The notes beneath the pieces were generated by a model. That model saw only the letters and a program-made list of their open reading frames with translations, made no database searches and had not been told where the DNA came from. A stretch of 64,000 bases of DNA from contig NC_134573.1 of NCBI RefSeq assembly GCF_050947875.1, positions 64,705,815 to 64,769,814 on the forward strand. The letters run 5' to 3'. Numbering within the stretch: position 1 is the first letter of the stretch; each line of letters begins with the position of its first letter. This document shows positions 9,467-19,276 of this stretch, in pieces. Position numbers and translations under genes: made by a program. This DNA is from Dermacentor variabilis. Lineage: Eukaryota > Arthropoda > Arachnida > Ixodida > Ixodidae.

Positions 9467-10223
9467 TGTTGCGTTTCGCCTGCGACACGTGGTTTTGCCG
9501 GCGCGACTGCGGCGGGGCGGCAGACATTTTGGCCCGATCGTCGTCGCCGCAACACTCATCGCCAGGTGTTTCCAGGCGCGACTGCGGCGATGCGACCGCC
9601 TAGGGATCATCCTCGCATTCCAGTCATTGTGCCCGAAACAGGCGATGCCAAAGCAGGGATCTCATTCCAGTCATTGGGCCCGAAACAGGCGATGCCAAAG
9701 CAGGGATCTCGTTCCAGTCATTGTGCCCGAAACAGGCGATGCCAAAGCAGGGACCATCCTCTCATTACAGTCATTGTGTCCGACCGGCAGCGCCACGACA
9801 GGGTGCTACGAGATCGTGCTCGACATGGTGCTACGGCATCGCTACGACAGTGTGCGTCACCATTAGCCCATTGTACATTCACGTGCTCGTCTTTTGAGGG
9901 GTTCCTTCTTGCCCTCAACTGCGAGAGTATAAAAACAGCTGCCCCCGGACGCCAAAGGGAGGGCTCCGATTTCTTCTGTTGAGTGAAGTGCTCTCCCGTC
10001 TCTCTACTACGGTCAAACCTGACCGCCAACTCTTTGCGATGTTAAAATAAACAAGTTGTTTCGTTGTTACCAGTCGACTCATGCTTTGCCGGGACCTTCG
10101 GATGCTTCCAGTTGTACCCCAGGCCGCCAGGCCAACGCTACCCTTGGGGCTTGCGACCCAGGTACAACCACGGGCGTCAGCGCCGAGTTCCCAACAGATC
10201 GTACCAGCGGTCGGATCCAAACA
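9467..10223 (+). repeat. 3' LTR
   Basis: 757 bp, identical to 3392-4148 at a constant offset of 6,075 bp, including the 47-bp triple repeat, TATAAAA (9928-9934) and AATAAA (10046-10051). The end CA is followed by the GCGT duplication. Confidence 0.95.
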
Positions 10224-10227
10224 GCGT
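10224..10227. repeat. Target-site duplication (right), GCGT
   Basis: This matches 3388-3391. Removing the LTR element and one copy of GCGT gives a continuous LINE A ORF2 frame. Confidence 0.9.
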
Positions 10228-10297
10228 GTCGTCGGCGCAGCGAGCGCACGTTCCACTGCAGGATGCGCGGCCGCCGTTTTGCTGTGCGACTAGCCAT
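10224..10297 (-). CDS. LINE A ORF2, N-terminal 24 codons
   Basis: ATG at 10297 opens a frame that includes ILQWNVRSL, the typical start of an APE-type LINE endonuclease. It overlaps the end of ORF1 by 8 bases (ATGGCTAG holds the ORF2 start and the ORF1 stop). After 74 bases the frame meets the LTR insertion. One more base from 3387 completes the split codon, and the frame then matches the endonuclease at 3386 downward. Confidence 0.85.
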
Positions 10298-12068
10298 GGT
10301 GATTGTGTTGCTGTTGACATGCCACTGCCTGCAGGCAGATGGCCCGGAGCGGATGGTCAGCTGGCAGCAAGGTGCTGACTGCTTGCATGGTGAGCAGCAG
10401 GTTTTCTACCAGCTGATCCATAGTAGTTTGGGCGGGTGGAGCAGCAGTATCCTGTGTCTGCTGGCGTTGAGAGGCACGAGGGGCTGGTACCGGATGCCTG
10501 GGGGCAGGACTGGGGCCCTTCAGCACGCTCGCATAGGACCGCGCCGAAGATGAGGACTGCTGTGGCTGCTTCTCCTCCCGGACTGCTGCCCTGACAGCAC
10601 GCCTCGACAATGCCGAGGTGGAGGAAGCCATGATGGTGGCCACCTCCCGTTCTTCCTGCCATTTGGGGCAGGCGGGAGTGTCGGCCCTATGGGGGCCCCC
10701 GCAGTTCCGGCAGCGGACTTTCTCGCAGGAGGCGCCCTCCGCGTGGCTTTTGCCGCAGGAGATGCAGTCGATCGGCCATCTGCAGGACTCCAGCACGTGC
10801 CCGAAGCGGCCGCACTGCCGACATTGCACTGGACGGGGCCGGGCAGGTCGCACCCTGAACCCGAGCTTGAAAAGGCGCACGTGTTCAGGGGGGACCGGTC
10901 CCGCGAATCGGATGGTGATGGTGCTCTCCTCCCTCGTTGCCGACAGCACGGGAACGCTCGACTCGATGGCTCCCAGCAGGTCTGTGTCCGCGGGTAACCC
11001 GACCACCCCGTGCAGGAAGCCGGTGCTCTTGCCGCGCTCGGCTGGCAGTCGGGCAGTCACTGGAATTCCGTGCAGCTCAGTGACTGCCAGCAGCTCCTCC
11101 AGGCATTCCCGGGTGGTAGTATCGGCGGCCACGATGTTGCGCTTATGGTTAACGCGAACCACTGCAACACCGGGCCGCGAAGAGAGGGTTGCAGCGAGTG
11201 AGAGGCGCGGTGCTCCTCGGAAGGTTCCGCCGGGCGCCGAGGGACGGAAGAGCACCGTACCGACGACCGCGGGGTCAACCGGAAGTGCAGCAGTCGCCAG
11301 GGCTCGTGCACGGCGCCGGTCCCTCTTTGACTGCACCAGCGTGAAGTCGGACGTGGTGGACTCGCGGGCGGATGGTGCCACTCTCTGTGCTGCGGCTGTA
11401 GGCACACTGGGGGTCACCAGGGTAGCGGGCGGGCGCCGCGAGTCGGCCGTTGCCCCGGGAGACGAACGGGAAACATGGGCAGGCCCCTTCCTCTTCTTCT
11501 GCTTCTTCTGCCCCTTTGGTTTCGGCCGCGAAGCAGGCTGGCATGGTGCGTCCTTCAGGAACCGCGCCGCGGGGTGATCAGGGCCCTGATGTGACGAAAC
11601 AGTGGGTGTTGCGTCCGTCAGCTCCATCTCGTCGGCAGCGCTTTCGTTTGTAGATGGTTCGCTAGCAGACGCTGCAGGGGACGCGCCGCCATCAGGAGCA
11701 GACGGCGCGTCGAGGATGGTTCCGGGCGCGCCCTTGCTCTGAGGGGGCGCGGAGGCGGCGGCTGTAGACTCGGCGGGATATCGAGAGGTGGTGCTCGCCC
11801 TTCTTGGAGGGCCTCCGTCTTGGGCGGCAAGCGGAGAGGAGGTGGCGGCTGTTTCGCCCGAGTGTGGGGAAATGGCGCTGCCGTGGTCCGGTTGCTGCAC
11901 GTGGCAGCTGGCTGCTGTGTGCTGCTCCGGGCTGGGGGGAGAGCTCGACGGCTGCTTACGTCGCCCGGTTGGCTCCTCGTCCTCGCTCTCCGTCTCGCGG
12001 GCGCGTTTCCGGGAACTGGACATATCCATGTCCTCGTCGTCGGAGGGGGGGGAGCGGGACCGAAGCAT
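10290..12068 (-). CDS. LINE A ORF1: nucleic-acid-binding protein with three zinc knuckles
   Basis: ORF1 proteins of I-clade LINEs coat the element RNA and act as chaperones in the ribonucleoprotein. From ATG at 12068 (MLRSRSPPS) the frame gives 592 aa; the frame is open upstream to about 12194 without a better ATG. The first 300 residues are Ser/Pro/Ala-rich, with acidic and basic clusters (SDDEDMDM, SSRKRARE). Toward the C-terminus are three CCHC-type knuckles: CRQCGRFGHVLESC, then CISCGKSHAEGASC, then CRNCGGPHRADTPAC. The frame ends NHHG and overlaps the ORF2 start by 8 bases, which suggests coupled translation of ORF2. The frame is intact. Confidence 0.88.
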   Translation of the reverse strand: MLRSRSPPSDDEDMDMSSSRKRARETESEDEEPTGRRKQPSSSPPSPEQHTAASCHVQQPDHGSAISPHSGETAATSSPLAAQDGGPPRRASTTSRYPAESTAAASAPPQSKGAPGTILDAPSAPDGGASPAASASEPSTNESAADEMELTDATPTVSSHQGPDHPAARFLKDAPCQPASRPKPKGQKKQKKRKGPAHVSRSSPGATADSRRPPATLVTPSVPTAAAQRVAPSARESTTSDFTLVQSKRDRRRARALATAALPVDPAVVGTVLFRPSAPGGTFRGAPRLSLAATLSSRPGVAVVRVNHKRNIVAADTTTRECLEELLAVTELHGIPVTARLPAERGKSTGFLHGVVGLPADTDLLGAIESSVPVLSATREESTITIRFAGPVPPEHVRLFKLGFRVRPARPRPVQCRQCGRFGHVLESCRWPIDCISCGKSHAEGASCEKVRCRNCGGPHRADTPACPKWQEEREVATIMASSTSALSRRAVRAAVREEKQPQQSSSSARSYASVLKGPSPAPRHPVPAPRASQRQQTQDTAAPPAQTTMDQLVENLLLTMQAVSTLLPADHPLRAICLQAVACQQQHNHHG

Positions 12069-12371
12069 GGGGCTCTTGTACTGGGTGGCCGTCCTGGAGA
12101 GGCTTCGAAGCGGTAGTAGGCAGGGGGGGATCCACAGGGAGATCGAGGGTGGCGGCCCGTTGACTGAGCCACTGGCCCAGCATGCGAGTGGCACGAAGTT
12201 CCAGGTCCTCCCTTGCCCGGAGTTCGTCGAGGGATGCAGGGCCGAGTGTCACCAGGCTCAAACTGGCATGGCGACGGTGGCGAACGCGTGGTGGGCGCTC
12301 TCCGGGCGAAGCGAAAACCATCTTGGCCCGAGACGTCAGAGCGACACGCAGCCTATCATGTCTTCCGCGAA

Positions 12372-13485
12372 AACCGTGCCTCTGCAATAGTGCCCCAAGT
12401 AGACGCACATCGTGGTAGTCCTAGGCAAATTCTCAGTGCGCGAGCCTGAGCACTTTCAAGTGTGCGTACAGCAGTTGTACTAACCCGAGAAAGTACAGGC
12501 GCACTGTAGCGGAAGTAGCCAACAAAAAGTGCCTGGTAGAGCTGTAGAAGAGATGACTTGGATGGCCCCCATGATTTTCCAGACATATGTCGAATGATCT
12601 GAGTAAGGCTGTCTAGCTTTTTTCTTAATCCTGAGAGGTGCTTCGACCAAGATAAGTCACGGTCGATGATGACTCCGAGAAACTTGTAGTGGGTTACTGA
12701 AGGTATAATCTTCCCATCAATCATAACGGGGTAGCAGGCCATTGACTTTCGTGTAAATGCCATGGTTGCACTTTTTTCCGGTGAGAGCTGCAGTCCGCGA
12801 CTGTTTAGGTATGTCGACGTTATTGACACCGCGCGCTGCAGCTTCGTTTGCACTTGTAAGCGCGTTAAGCTCGTGGTCCATATACAGATGTCGTCTGCAT
12901 ACACAGAGACCGAGACTGCGCTTGCGTGTTCTTTGACCAGTCCGATGAGAACGATATTAAATAAGGTTGGGCTCAATACACCTCCTTGAGGCACTCCACG
13001 ATAGACGGGGTGGTTCTTTGTTTCCCCGTCTGGAGTGGTCATGAATATCGTTCTCTCTTGAAGATAACTGGCTATCCATTGATGCATACGTCCCCCGACG
13101 CCACATTCTTCTAGGGCATTTAAAATTGCATCATGGAGAACGTTGTCAAAAGCACCCTTGATATCTAGAAAGACAGCAGCCGTTAATCGACGGCGACGTT
13201 TCTGATGTTCAACAGTTGTTACTAGGTCAATGACGCTGTCGATTGACGACCTACCCTTTCGGAAACCTGTCATTGCGTCTGGATATATATTACGCTTCTC
13301 CAAAAACCACTCCAGGCGCGTCAAAACCATGCGTTCCATGGTTTTACCTATGTAACTGGCCAGCGCCACAGGTCTGTAGGAAAGCATAGCATGGGGTGTC
13401 TTCCCTGGTTTCAATAATGCCACAATTTTGCTTGTCTTCCAATGCGCAGGCACAGTTCCCGAGGACCACGAGAGATTGTACAAAA
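12372..13485 (-). pseudogene. LINE B ORF2 fragment: reverse transcriptase
   Basis: About 370 codons contain RT blocks in order: YRPVALASYIGKTMERM, FLDIKGAFDNV, the GVPQGGVLSP motif, catalytic VYADDICIW at about 12885-12905, and YKFLGVIID. A thumb region ends at LGLPRCAST. The frame then runs into non-homologous sequence and stops at 12356. The upstream endonuclease part is in another frame, with the shift near 13485. It is therefore a broken copy. Confidence 0.85.
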
Positions 13486-14762
13486 GCCAGGAGCTCTTCA
13501 GTCGCTCGAGGGCCTAGATGGCGCAAGGTAGAATAGGTAATGCCATCAGGACCAGGCGCACTTGAGTGTCTTGAGGAGGAAATCGCTGCACGTAGCTCTT
13601 GCAGCGTGAATGGGAGGTCGAGGCGATCGTCCATTGTTGGAGGAGCACACCTGAGCACTGAAGCTACCGATGTTGTAGATCCAGAGAGGTGTATACAGAA
13701 ATCTTCCGCGATTTCCTTCTCACTGCGCGTCTGGATGATAGCCAAAGCTCGGAAGGGACGTAGCTGTTGTGGAGGAGATGGTAGTGCTCGTACAACATGC
13801 CATATTGTGGACAACGGTTTTCTTGGGTCCAGGCTGGTGCAAAATGACCTCCAACGTTGTCTGTCGAGCTTGTCTAAGTATCTTTGAATTTTCTTTTGCA
13901 CACGGCGTGACGTCCTCAAGTCTGATATCAATTTAGTTCGCCTGTATTTCCTCTCGGCGCGACGTCGGACTGCCCGCAGCTCTTCATATATAACGTCAAC
14001 GGATGTTCTTGAATTTGAAGTTTCGATGATGCGTGTTGTTGCGTGCATTGCTGCTCTAATGCGCGCTTCAATCTCTTTCGGTGAAATTACACAGTTGCAA
14101 GATTCTTCTAGCTTGTTCTGAAACGCATCCCAGTCAGTTCGACGCGTATGAGAACTTGGAAGTCTTGTAAACCACCTCAGTTGTACATAAGTAGGTAGGT
14201 GATCACTGCCATACGTTTCAGCATCTGTGCACCAGGCAGCAGAAGACGAAAGGCATCGTGAAGCGATAGCTAAATCGAGACAGCTGCTGTACGTCGTGCC
14301 ACGAAGAAATGTTGGTGAGCCATCGTTCAGGATCTCAAGATCATTGCTGCTTGTGAAGTTAAGAAGTTGTCTTCCTCGAAGGTTTGTGATGCTACTACCC
14401 CAAAGATGGTGGTGCGCGTTGAAATCGCCTACAATAATATGAGGTCCTTGGCAAGAGTCAAGAACAAGTTTCAGGTGTTCAGAGTCAAATCTTCCCCTGG
14501 GAGGAATATAGCCACCGATGATCGAGATTATCCGGCGCTTTAGCTTCAGTGTTATAGAGATGTACTCGTTGCTGTTATGCACAGGAACTTGGTTTAGCGA
14601 ATACGTGAGGTCACATCGCACACATAGTAAAACTTTGCTAGTATTTCCACTAGTCCCAGACGCGAATTGTTCATAGCCAGAGAGTCTAAATGGCGATGTC
14701 ATATTCGGCTCGCATATGACGATAGCTGGCTGCCAGCGGGCTGCCAGAACTCCGAAAATCGA
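13486..14762 (-). pseudogene. LINE B ORF2 fragment: APE-type endonuclease and linker
   Basis: The frame shows SPFRLSGYE, then VGDFNAHHHLWGS with the catalytic Asp/Asn, GSPTFLRGTTYSS, and YGSDHLPTYV with the catalytic SDH. A linker leads to SAPGPDGITYSTLRHLG, the start of the RT. Near 13485 one reading frame is lost and the RT continues in another. In-frame coding similarity continues a little upstream of the ATG at 14702 (IVICEPN), so the original start is lost. Confidence 0.82.
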
Positions 14763-14800
14763 AGAGGCCCAATGCTGGAAATTATCTGGCCGGCTCGGCT

Positions 14801-15105
14801 TGTTTCTTCCTTTCTATGTTGCGCTGTACCAGTTTTAGGATGTAAAAGGAGATTTGAAGGGATTTGTATACTCCAGAGAATTTTTCTGCCACATGATGAG
14901 ATGCTTTATGCGTCTGATCTAGTATTGCTTGTGGCACATCCCATTGCGTGTGGCTTATTAAGTGAAAGCCTTGGATATCTTTCAAGGTCGCGTTGAGCTA
15001 CAGAAAATATCTCGTCACCGAAGGAAGGCCGGAAGCGAACCAAAGCATGTGCAGCCGTGTATGAGAGATGATTTCTGATTAGCAAAGTAATGATTGATTA
15101 CTGAT
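14801..15105. other. Unassigned sequence right of LINE B
   Basis: No convincing coding region. It separates the LINE B 5' end from the minisatellite tract. Confidence 0.4.
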
Positions 15106-15378
15106 TGGATTAAGAATTAAGGTGTATTAAGGAGGATTAAAGTCGATGAAGCTAGATTAGGGTGAATGAAGGTGCATTAGGTAGGATTATGGTGGATTAA
15201 AACGAATGAAGGATAAGGGTGGATTAAGGTCGATGAAAGTGCATTCAGGAGGATTAAAGTGAATGCATGAGGATTAGGGTGGATTAAGGTCCATGAGAGT
15301 ATGAAGGTGGATTATGGTGAAGATGGATTAAGGTAGATTAAGGAGGATTACGGCTGACCAAGAATTAGAATGGATTAC
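15106..15378 (+). repeat. Degenerate GGATTAAGGT minisatellite, forward arm
   Basis: About 25 loosely spaced copies of a 10-12-bp motif related to GGTGGATTAAGG and GGTGAATGAAGG. It faces a block of the complementary motif at 15400-15730, so the two blocks form an imperfect inverted pair. Confidence 0.8.
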
Positions 15379-15399
15379 GATTAATATTACAGTAGGCTT

Positions 15400-15730
15400 T
15401 ACAACCTTAATCATCCTTCATCCACCTTAATACACACTAATCGGTCGTAATACTCCTTCAACAACCCTAATTCACCTTAATTCTCCATCATACATCTTAG
15501 TCCACATTAATCCTGCTCAATACGCCCTAATCTAGCCTAGTCCATCCTAATCGGTCTTAATCCCCCCTCTATCAACACTAGTTCACCTTCATCCTCCCTA
15601 ATCCTTGTTCATGACCCTAATCCACCCTGATCGGTCTTACTTCATCAACTTTATCCTCCTTCATCCACCTTAATCCTTATTCATGCACCCTTAATCCACC
15701 TACATCCTCCCTAATCCATCTTAACTCAAT
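15400..15730 (-). repeat. Degenerate CCTTAATCC minisatellite, reverse arm
   Basis: About 30 degenerate copies of ACCTTAATCC-like units (CACCTTAATTC, ACCCTAATCCACC, CCTCCCTAATCC). This is the reverse complement of the unit in 15106-15378. The orientation switch is near 15390. Confidence 0.8.
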
Positions 15731-16757
15731 CCGTAATGAATCATTAACTTGGCTAACCATTCTCTTATCAGGGGTGGACATGCTTTGGGCCGCCTCTGGC
15801 TTTCCTTGGGTAACGCGATATTTTCTGTTCGCAACGCAACCTTCAAACAGGGATCTAAAGGCTTTCGCCTTAAAATCTAAAAAAAAAAAAAAGAAACGCA
15901 ATTCGGACTAGCTAGCGTTCATCACCTGGAATACCACGAGTATACTTGCCACTAATTTTTTCGGGGTTTGCATTCATTGTATCTGACTGACGCACAGTTT
16001 GACGTAAGCTAGAAATAATAGTTCCTCTACAAGCCGCTATTTCAATTTTCAGTAAAACAGACAACGGATCCTAACAATCGCGAAAAGTGCGATCGAGAGG
16101 CTGTATCTTCGCACATAATTGTTCACAGCGGAAAGCAGAATCTATAGTGCTACGTTTCCGACTGAACAACAGCTGGCGACGTGCGAGGTGGTGGAGCCGC
16201 CGCGGAATATTAAGCATACTGAGGACAATCGCATTTTTATGCAACGTACAAATCGACGCAACGAAAACGCTGGTGAGCAGCCGCAAGAATGAAAAAAAAT
16301 GCACCATTACGGTATGCTTTGCTAAAAGCAATAAGAAAAATGCCTCACCTCGCAAACAACGCTATTCTTTGTAGGAACAAAGTTCTTTCGGCCAATGTTA
16401 TGCAGCCACTGCTTCTTGCGCAAGCCGTCATGCTTTCCTTGTGGTGTCATAAAAACGGCATAACCATCTTCAGGCTTACTTATAATGCTGCAGTTATATG
16501 CGCAACAGCACGGCATAGCGCAAGCACATAGAGCAGAAGACAGTGTACAACATTCGCTACGCCGAGCTGAGAAAAATGGCGCGAACGAAAATGAAAAACA
16601 CAAGTAAAACGAAAGATCCGCGCGTTTGCAAGGGCAACGGCAGGGAGACCAATCGTGCCGAAAAACGGGGGCAAGCTGCGGGGGGGCGGCGGGGGGGCAC
16701 GCAAGAGGCGAGGAGGTCGCGCGGCGGCGGCGGAGTTCAGAGTGGCGGTACTTTCAA
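15731..16757. other. Non-coding stretch with A-tract and G-rich run
   Basis: I see no gene. A run of about 14 A lies near 15879. A strongly G-rich stretch at 16668-16735, with several G4-G7 runs, could form a G-quadruplex on the plus strand. Confidence 0.4.
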
Positions 16758-16810
16758 ACATAGAGTTTCTCACTATAACACCTAGAGGGAAATCTGGCGC
16801 CACCGTCTAT

Positions 16811-18160
16811 CATCATCATCAGCCTGGTTAGGCCCACTGCAGGGCAAAGGCCTCTCCCATACTTCTCCAACAACGCCGGTCATGTACTAATTGTGGCCAT
16901 GCCGTTCCTGCAAACTTCTTAATCTCATCCGCCCACCTAACTTTCTGCCGCCCCCTGCTACGCTTCCCTTCCCTTGGGATCCAGTCCGTAACCCTTAATG
17001 ACCATCGGTTATCTTCCCTCCTCATTACATGTCCTGCCCATGCCCATTTCTTTTTCTTGATTTCAACAAAGATGTCATTAACTCGCGTTTGTTCCCTCAC
17101 CCAATCTGCTCTTTTCTTATCCCTTAACGTTACACCTATCATTCTTCTTTCCATAGCTCGTTGTGTCGTCCTCAATTTGAGTAGAACCCTTTTCGTAAGC
17201 CTCCAGGTTTCTGCCCCGTAGGTGAGTACTGTTAAGACACCGCTATTATATACTTTTCTCTTGAGGGATAACGGCAACCTGCTGTTCATGATTTGGGACT
17301 GCCTGCCAAACGCACTCCAGCCCATTCTTATTCTTCTGATTATTTCCGTCTCATGATCCGGATCCGCCGTCACTACCTGCCCTAAGTAGATGTATTCCCT
17401 TACGACTTCCAGTGCCTCGCTGCCTATTGTAAATTGCTGTTCTCTCCCGAGACTGTTAAGCACTACTTTAGTTTTCTGCATATTAATTTTTAGACCCACT
17501 CTTCTGCTTTGCCTCTCCAGGTCAGTGAGCATGCATTGCAATTGGTCCCCTGAGTTACTAAGCAAGGCAATATCATCAGCGAATCGCAAGTTACTAAGGT
17601 ATTCTCCATTAACTTTTATCCCCAATTCTTCCCAATCCAGGTCTCTGAATACCTTCTGTAAACACGCTGTGAATAGCATTGGAGATATCGTATCTCCCTG
17701 CCTGACGCCTTTCTTTATTGAGATTTTGTTGCTTGCTTTATGGAGGACTACGGTGGCTGTGGAGCCGCTATAGATATCTTCCAGTATTTTTACATATGGC
17801 TCATCTACACCCTGATTCCGTAATGCCTCCATGACTGCTGAGGTTTCGACTGAATCAAACGCTTTCTCGTAATCAATGAAAGCTATATATAAGGGTTGGT
17901 TATATTCTGCACATTTCTCTATCACTTGATTGATAATGTGAATATGGTCTATTGTTGAGTAGCCTTTACGGAATCCTGCCTGGTCCTTTGGTTGACAGAA
18001 GTCTAAGGTGTTCCTGATTCTATTTGCAATTACCTTAGTAAATACTTTGTAGGCAACGGACAGTAACCTGATCGGTCTATAATTTTTCAAGTCTTTGGCG
18101 ACCCCTTTCTTATGGATTAGGATTATGTTAGCGTTCTTCCAAGATTCCGGTACGCTCGAG
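16811..18160 (-). mobile_element. 5'-truncated RTE-like LINE fragment
   Basis: The fragment holds the RT and C-terminus of a LINE with a (TCA)n-type simple tail at its 3' end (16810-16820 on the plus strand), as RTE elements often have. The 5' truncation is near 18160 in the RT N-terminus. ACCGTCTAT at 16802-16810 recurs at 18181-18189 as a probable 9-bp target duplication. About 20 bases of CTATGGGAG-like filler lie between truncation and right repeat. Confidence 0.75.
16828..18090 (-). CDS. RTE-like LINE reverse transcriptase, C-terminal part, open frame
   Basis: A 420-aa open frame, with coding similarity continuing upstream to about 18160 (SVPESWKNANIILIHKKG). Motifs in order: NYRPIRLLSVAYK, GFRKGYSTIDHI, AFIDYEKAFDSV, VRQGDTISPMLF and the catalytic FADD at about 17574-17585. 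Next comes YLGQVVTAD, then the C-terminal AGHVMRREDNRW and GRQKVRWADEIKKF typical of RTE-like endonuclease-RTs. The endonuclease is missing. There is no stop in the remaining part, so the copy is fairly young or still under little decay. It is not expected to be autonomous. Confidence 0.85.
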   Translation of the reverse strand: MKNYRPIRLLSVAYKVFTKVIANRIRNTLDFCQPKDQAGFRKGYSTIDHIHIINQVIEKCAEYNQPLYIAFIDYEKAFDSVETSAVMEALRNQGVDEPYVKILEDIYSGSTATVVLHKASNKISIKKGVRQGDTISPMLFTACLQKVFRDLDWEELGIKVNGEYLSNLRFADDIALLSNSGDQLQCMLTDLERQSRRVGLKINMQKTKVVLNSLGREQQFTIGSEALEVVREYIYLGQVVTADPDHETEIIRRIRMGWSAFGRQSQIMNSRLPLSLKRKVYNSGVLTVLTYGAETWRLTKRVLLKLRTTQRAMERRMIGVTLRDKKRADWVREQTRVNDIFVEIKKKKWAWAGHVMRREDNRWSLRVTDWIPREGKRSRGRQKVRWADEIKKFAGTAWPQLVHDRRCWRSMGEAFALQWA

Positions 18161-18757
18161 CTCTATGGGAGTTCTATGGGACCGTCTATGGGAGTTACTT
18201 AAGGGGGCACCGTGCCGTCATGGGAATGACGGTCTATGTGTCTGCGAGGCTCGTGTTGGCTGGTGTTGTAAGAGGCTTCGTCTGAAACGTGGATATGGCT
18301 ACGCAAATAACGCGTTCTCAAAGTAAAATCTCCATAAAATGTTTCCATTCACGCATATTACATCTTTACTCACCCACAATGCATGACCAAGCGAAGAAAA
18401 GCAAGAACAGACGACCAACTGTTTCAAAACGCGCGCGAACCTTGTCGTCTGTTCTCCAACTTTAGCGGCCCGCTGATACTTTTACGTAACATATAATCGT
18501 ACACGCTATAAGTTCTCATAGTTAAACAAAGCATGTTTTCGCGTAATAATAAAGCTAAAACAGCTTTTCACGTGCTGTTCTAGTAGAAAATGAATCATTG
18601 TGACAGAGGGAACGGTACTTGCCAAGCGCGTCTTCAAGGTGTCCTGTCTCTACGAGAACGATGCCAATCCGATTCCACAATATACCGGCATTCCCATGCA
18701 TACCACAGCACAGCAGCGCCAGATTTCCCTCTAGGTAATGTAGTGAGAAACTCTATG

Positions 18758-19276
18758 CTTTCAAATTACCAAGCACACGCCGCACTCGGCCACTTTCGCA
18801 GATCGCTTTCAAGATACGGGCCCGCGTGCCTCTCTTCAACGCTAAGTAAGCGGCGAGAACACAGCGCGCGAAGCTATCAGCAGTCGGCAACCTTTATCGG
18901 CATGGCAGAACGCTTTCAAGGCATGGTCCGCTGCCGCCGGTCGACTACGTTTGGTCACGGTTAACAACGGTTCTACGAGGATGGAAAGCAGGGGAACAGC
19001 GATTGTAGCGATAGGAACGTCATCAGCGCACCTGGCGCCGCCACAGCCAGTACTTTGCATCAATGCTCTTCGCTGCGCCATCCGCACCAGTTCGTGTCGC
19101 CGCAGCGCTGTCGTTTGTACTCGCCGGATCAACTTTTCATAACACCGATACCAGGCTGAGTGGAGATGAATAAATGGCACAGTGGTTATGCATACTTAGA
19201 CAGCTCCCAGAGGAGTTTCTGCGCTATTTTTTTTATTTCTATGCAGTTGTAGCAAGGAATTGACGACGAACATTAG
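18758..19276. other. Unassigned, moderately GC-rich sequence
   Basis: Short frames only on both strands, with no recognisable motif. It lies between two transposon-like elements. Confidence 0.35.

Larger units (their letters stand above)
3392..10223 (+). mobile_element. Complete Ty3/gypsy-type LTR retrotransposon with Gmr1-like domain order
   Basis: The element is 6,832 bp long and has two 757-bp LTRs (3392-4148 and 9467-10223) that I compared line by line and found identical. They begin TGTTG and end AACA. The flanks carry a perfect GCGT duplication. One Gag-Pol frame (4503-8981) fills most of the interior. The order gag, protease, integrase, RT, RNase H differs from canonical Ty3/gypsy, where integrase comes last. 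It matches the Gmr1-like group. There is no envelope-like frame after pol. Identical LTRs imply a very recent insertion. The insertion target is ORF2 of LINE A, read in the opposite direction. Confidence 0.95.
10224..12370 (-). mobile_element. LINE A, 5' side (ORF1 and start of ORF2)
   Basis: This is the upstream half of the LINE split by the LTR element. It carries ORF1 (12068-10290), the first codons of ORF2 and a GC-rich 5' untranslated part. The 5' boundary is uncertain. LINE B coding sequence is recognisable down to about 12372, so the junction lies near 12350-12375. Confidence 0.8.
12371..14800 (-). mobile_element. LINE B, older I-clade-like LINE fragment
   Basis: A second non-LTR element on the minus strand with endonuclease and RT regions in two frames. 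Recognisable coding sequence stops abruptly near 12372, just after the post-RT motif ICLGLPRCAST. There LINE A 5' sequence begins. The 5' end fades near 14.8 kb, within the endonuclease N-terminus. The RNase H and tail expected downstream are missing from the window, which fits interruption by LINE A. Confidence 0.8.
16759..18757. mobile_element. Long-TIR non-autonomous element, split by a LINE fragment
   Basis: The left end (16759-16801) and right end (18716-18757) are inverted repeats of about 42 bp sharing CATAGAGTTTCTCACTA and CCTAGAGGGAAATCTGGCGC. Similarity continues inward: CATGGGAATGACGG near 18217 pairs with the complement of the block near 18690. Without the LINE insertion (16811-18180) the element would be about 620 bp. 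I see no transposase. A related 29-bp end-like sequence occurs at 22018-22046. Confidence 0.6.

Noticed and set aside
10618..11577. 319-codon plus-strand frame opposite LINE A ORF1
   Set aside because: A GC-rich shadow of ORF1; no domain, and the minus frame has the zinc knuckles.
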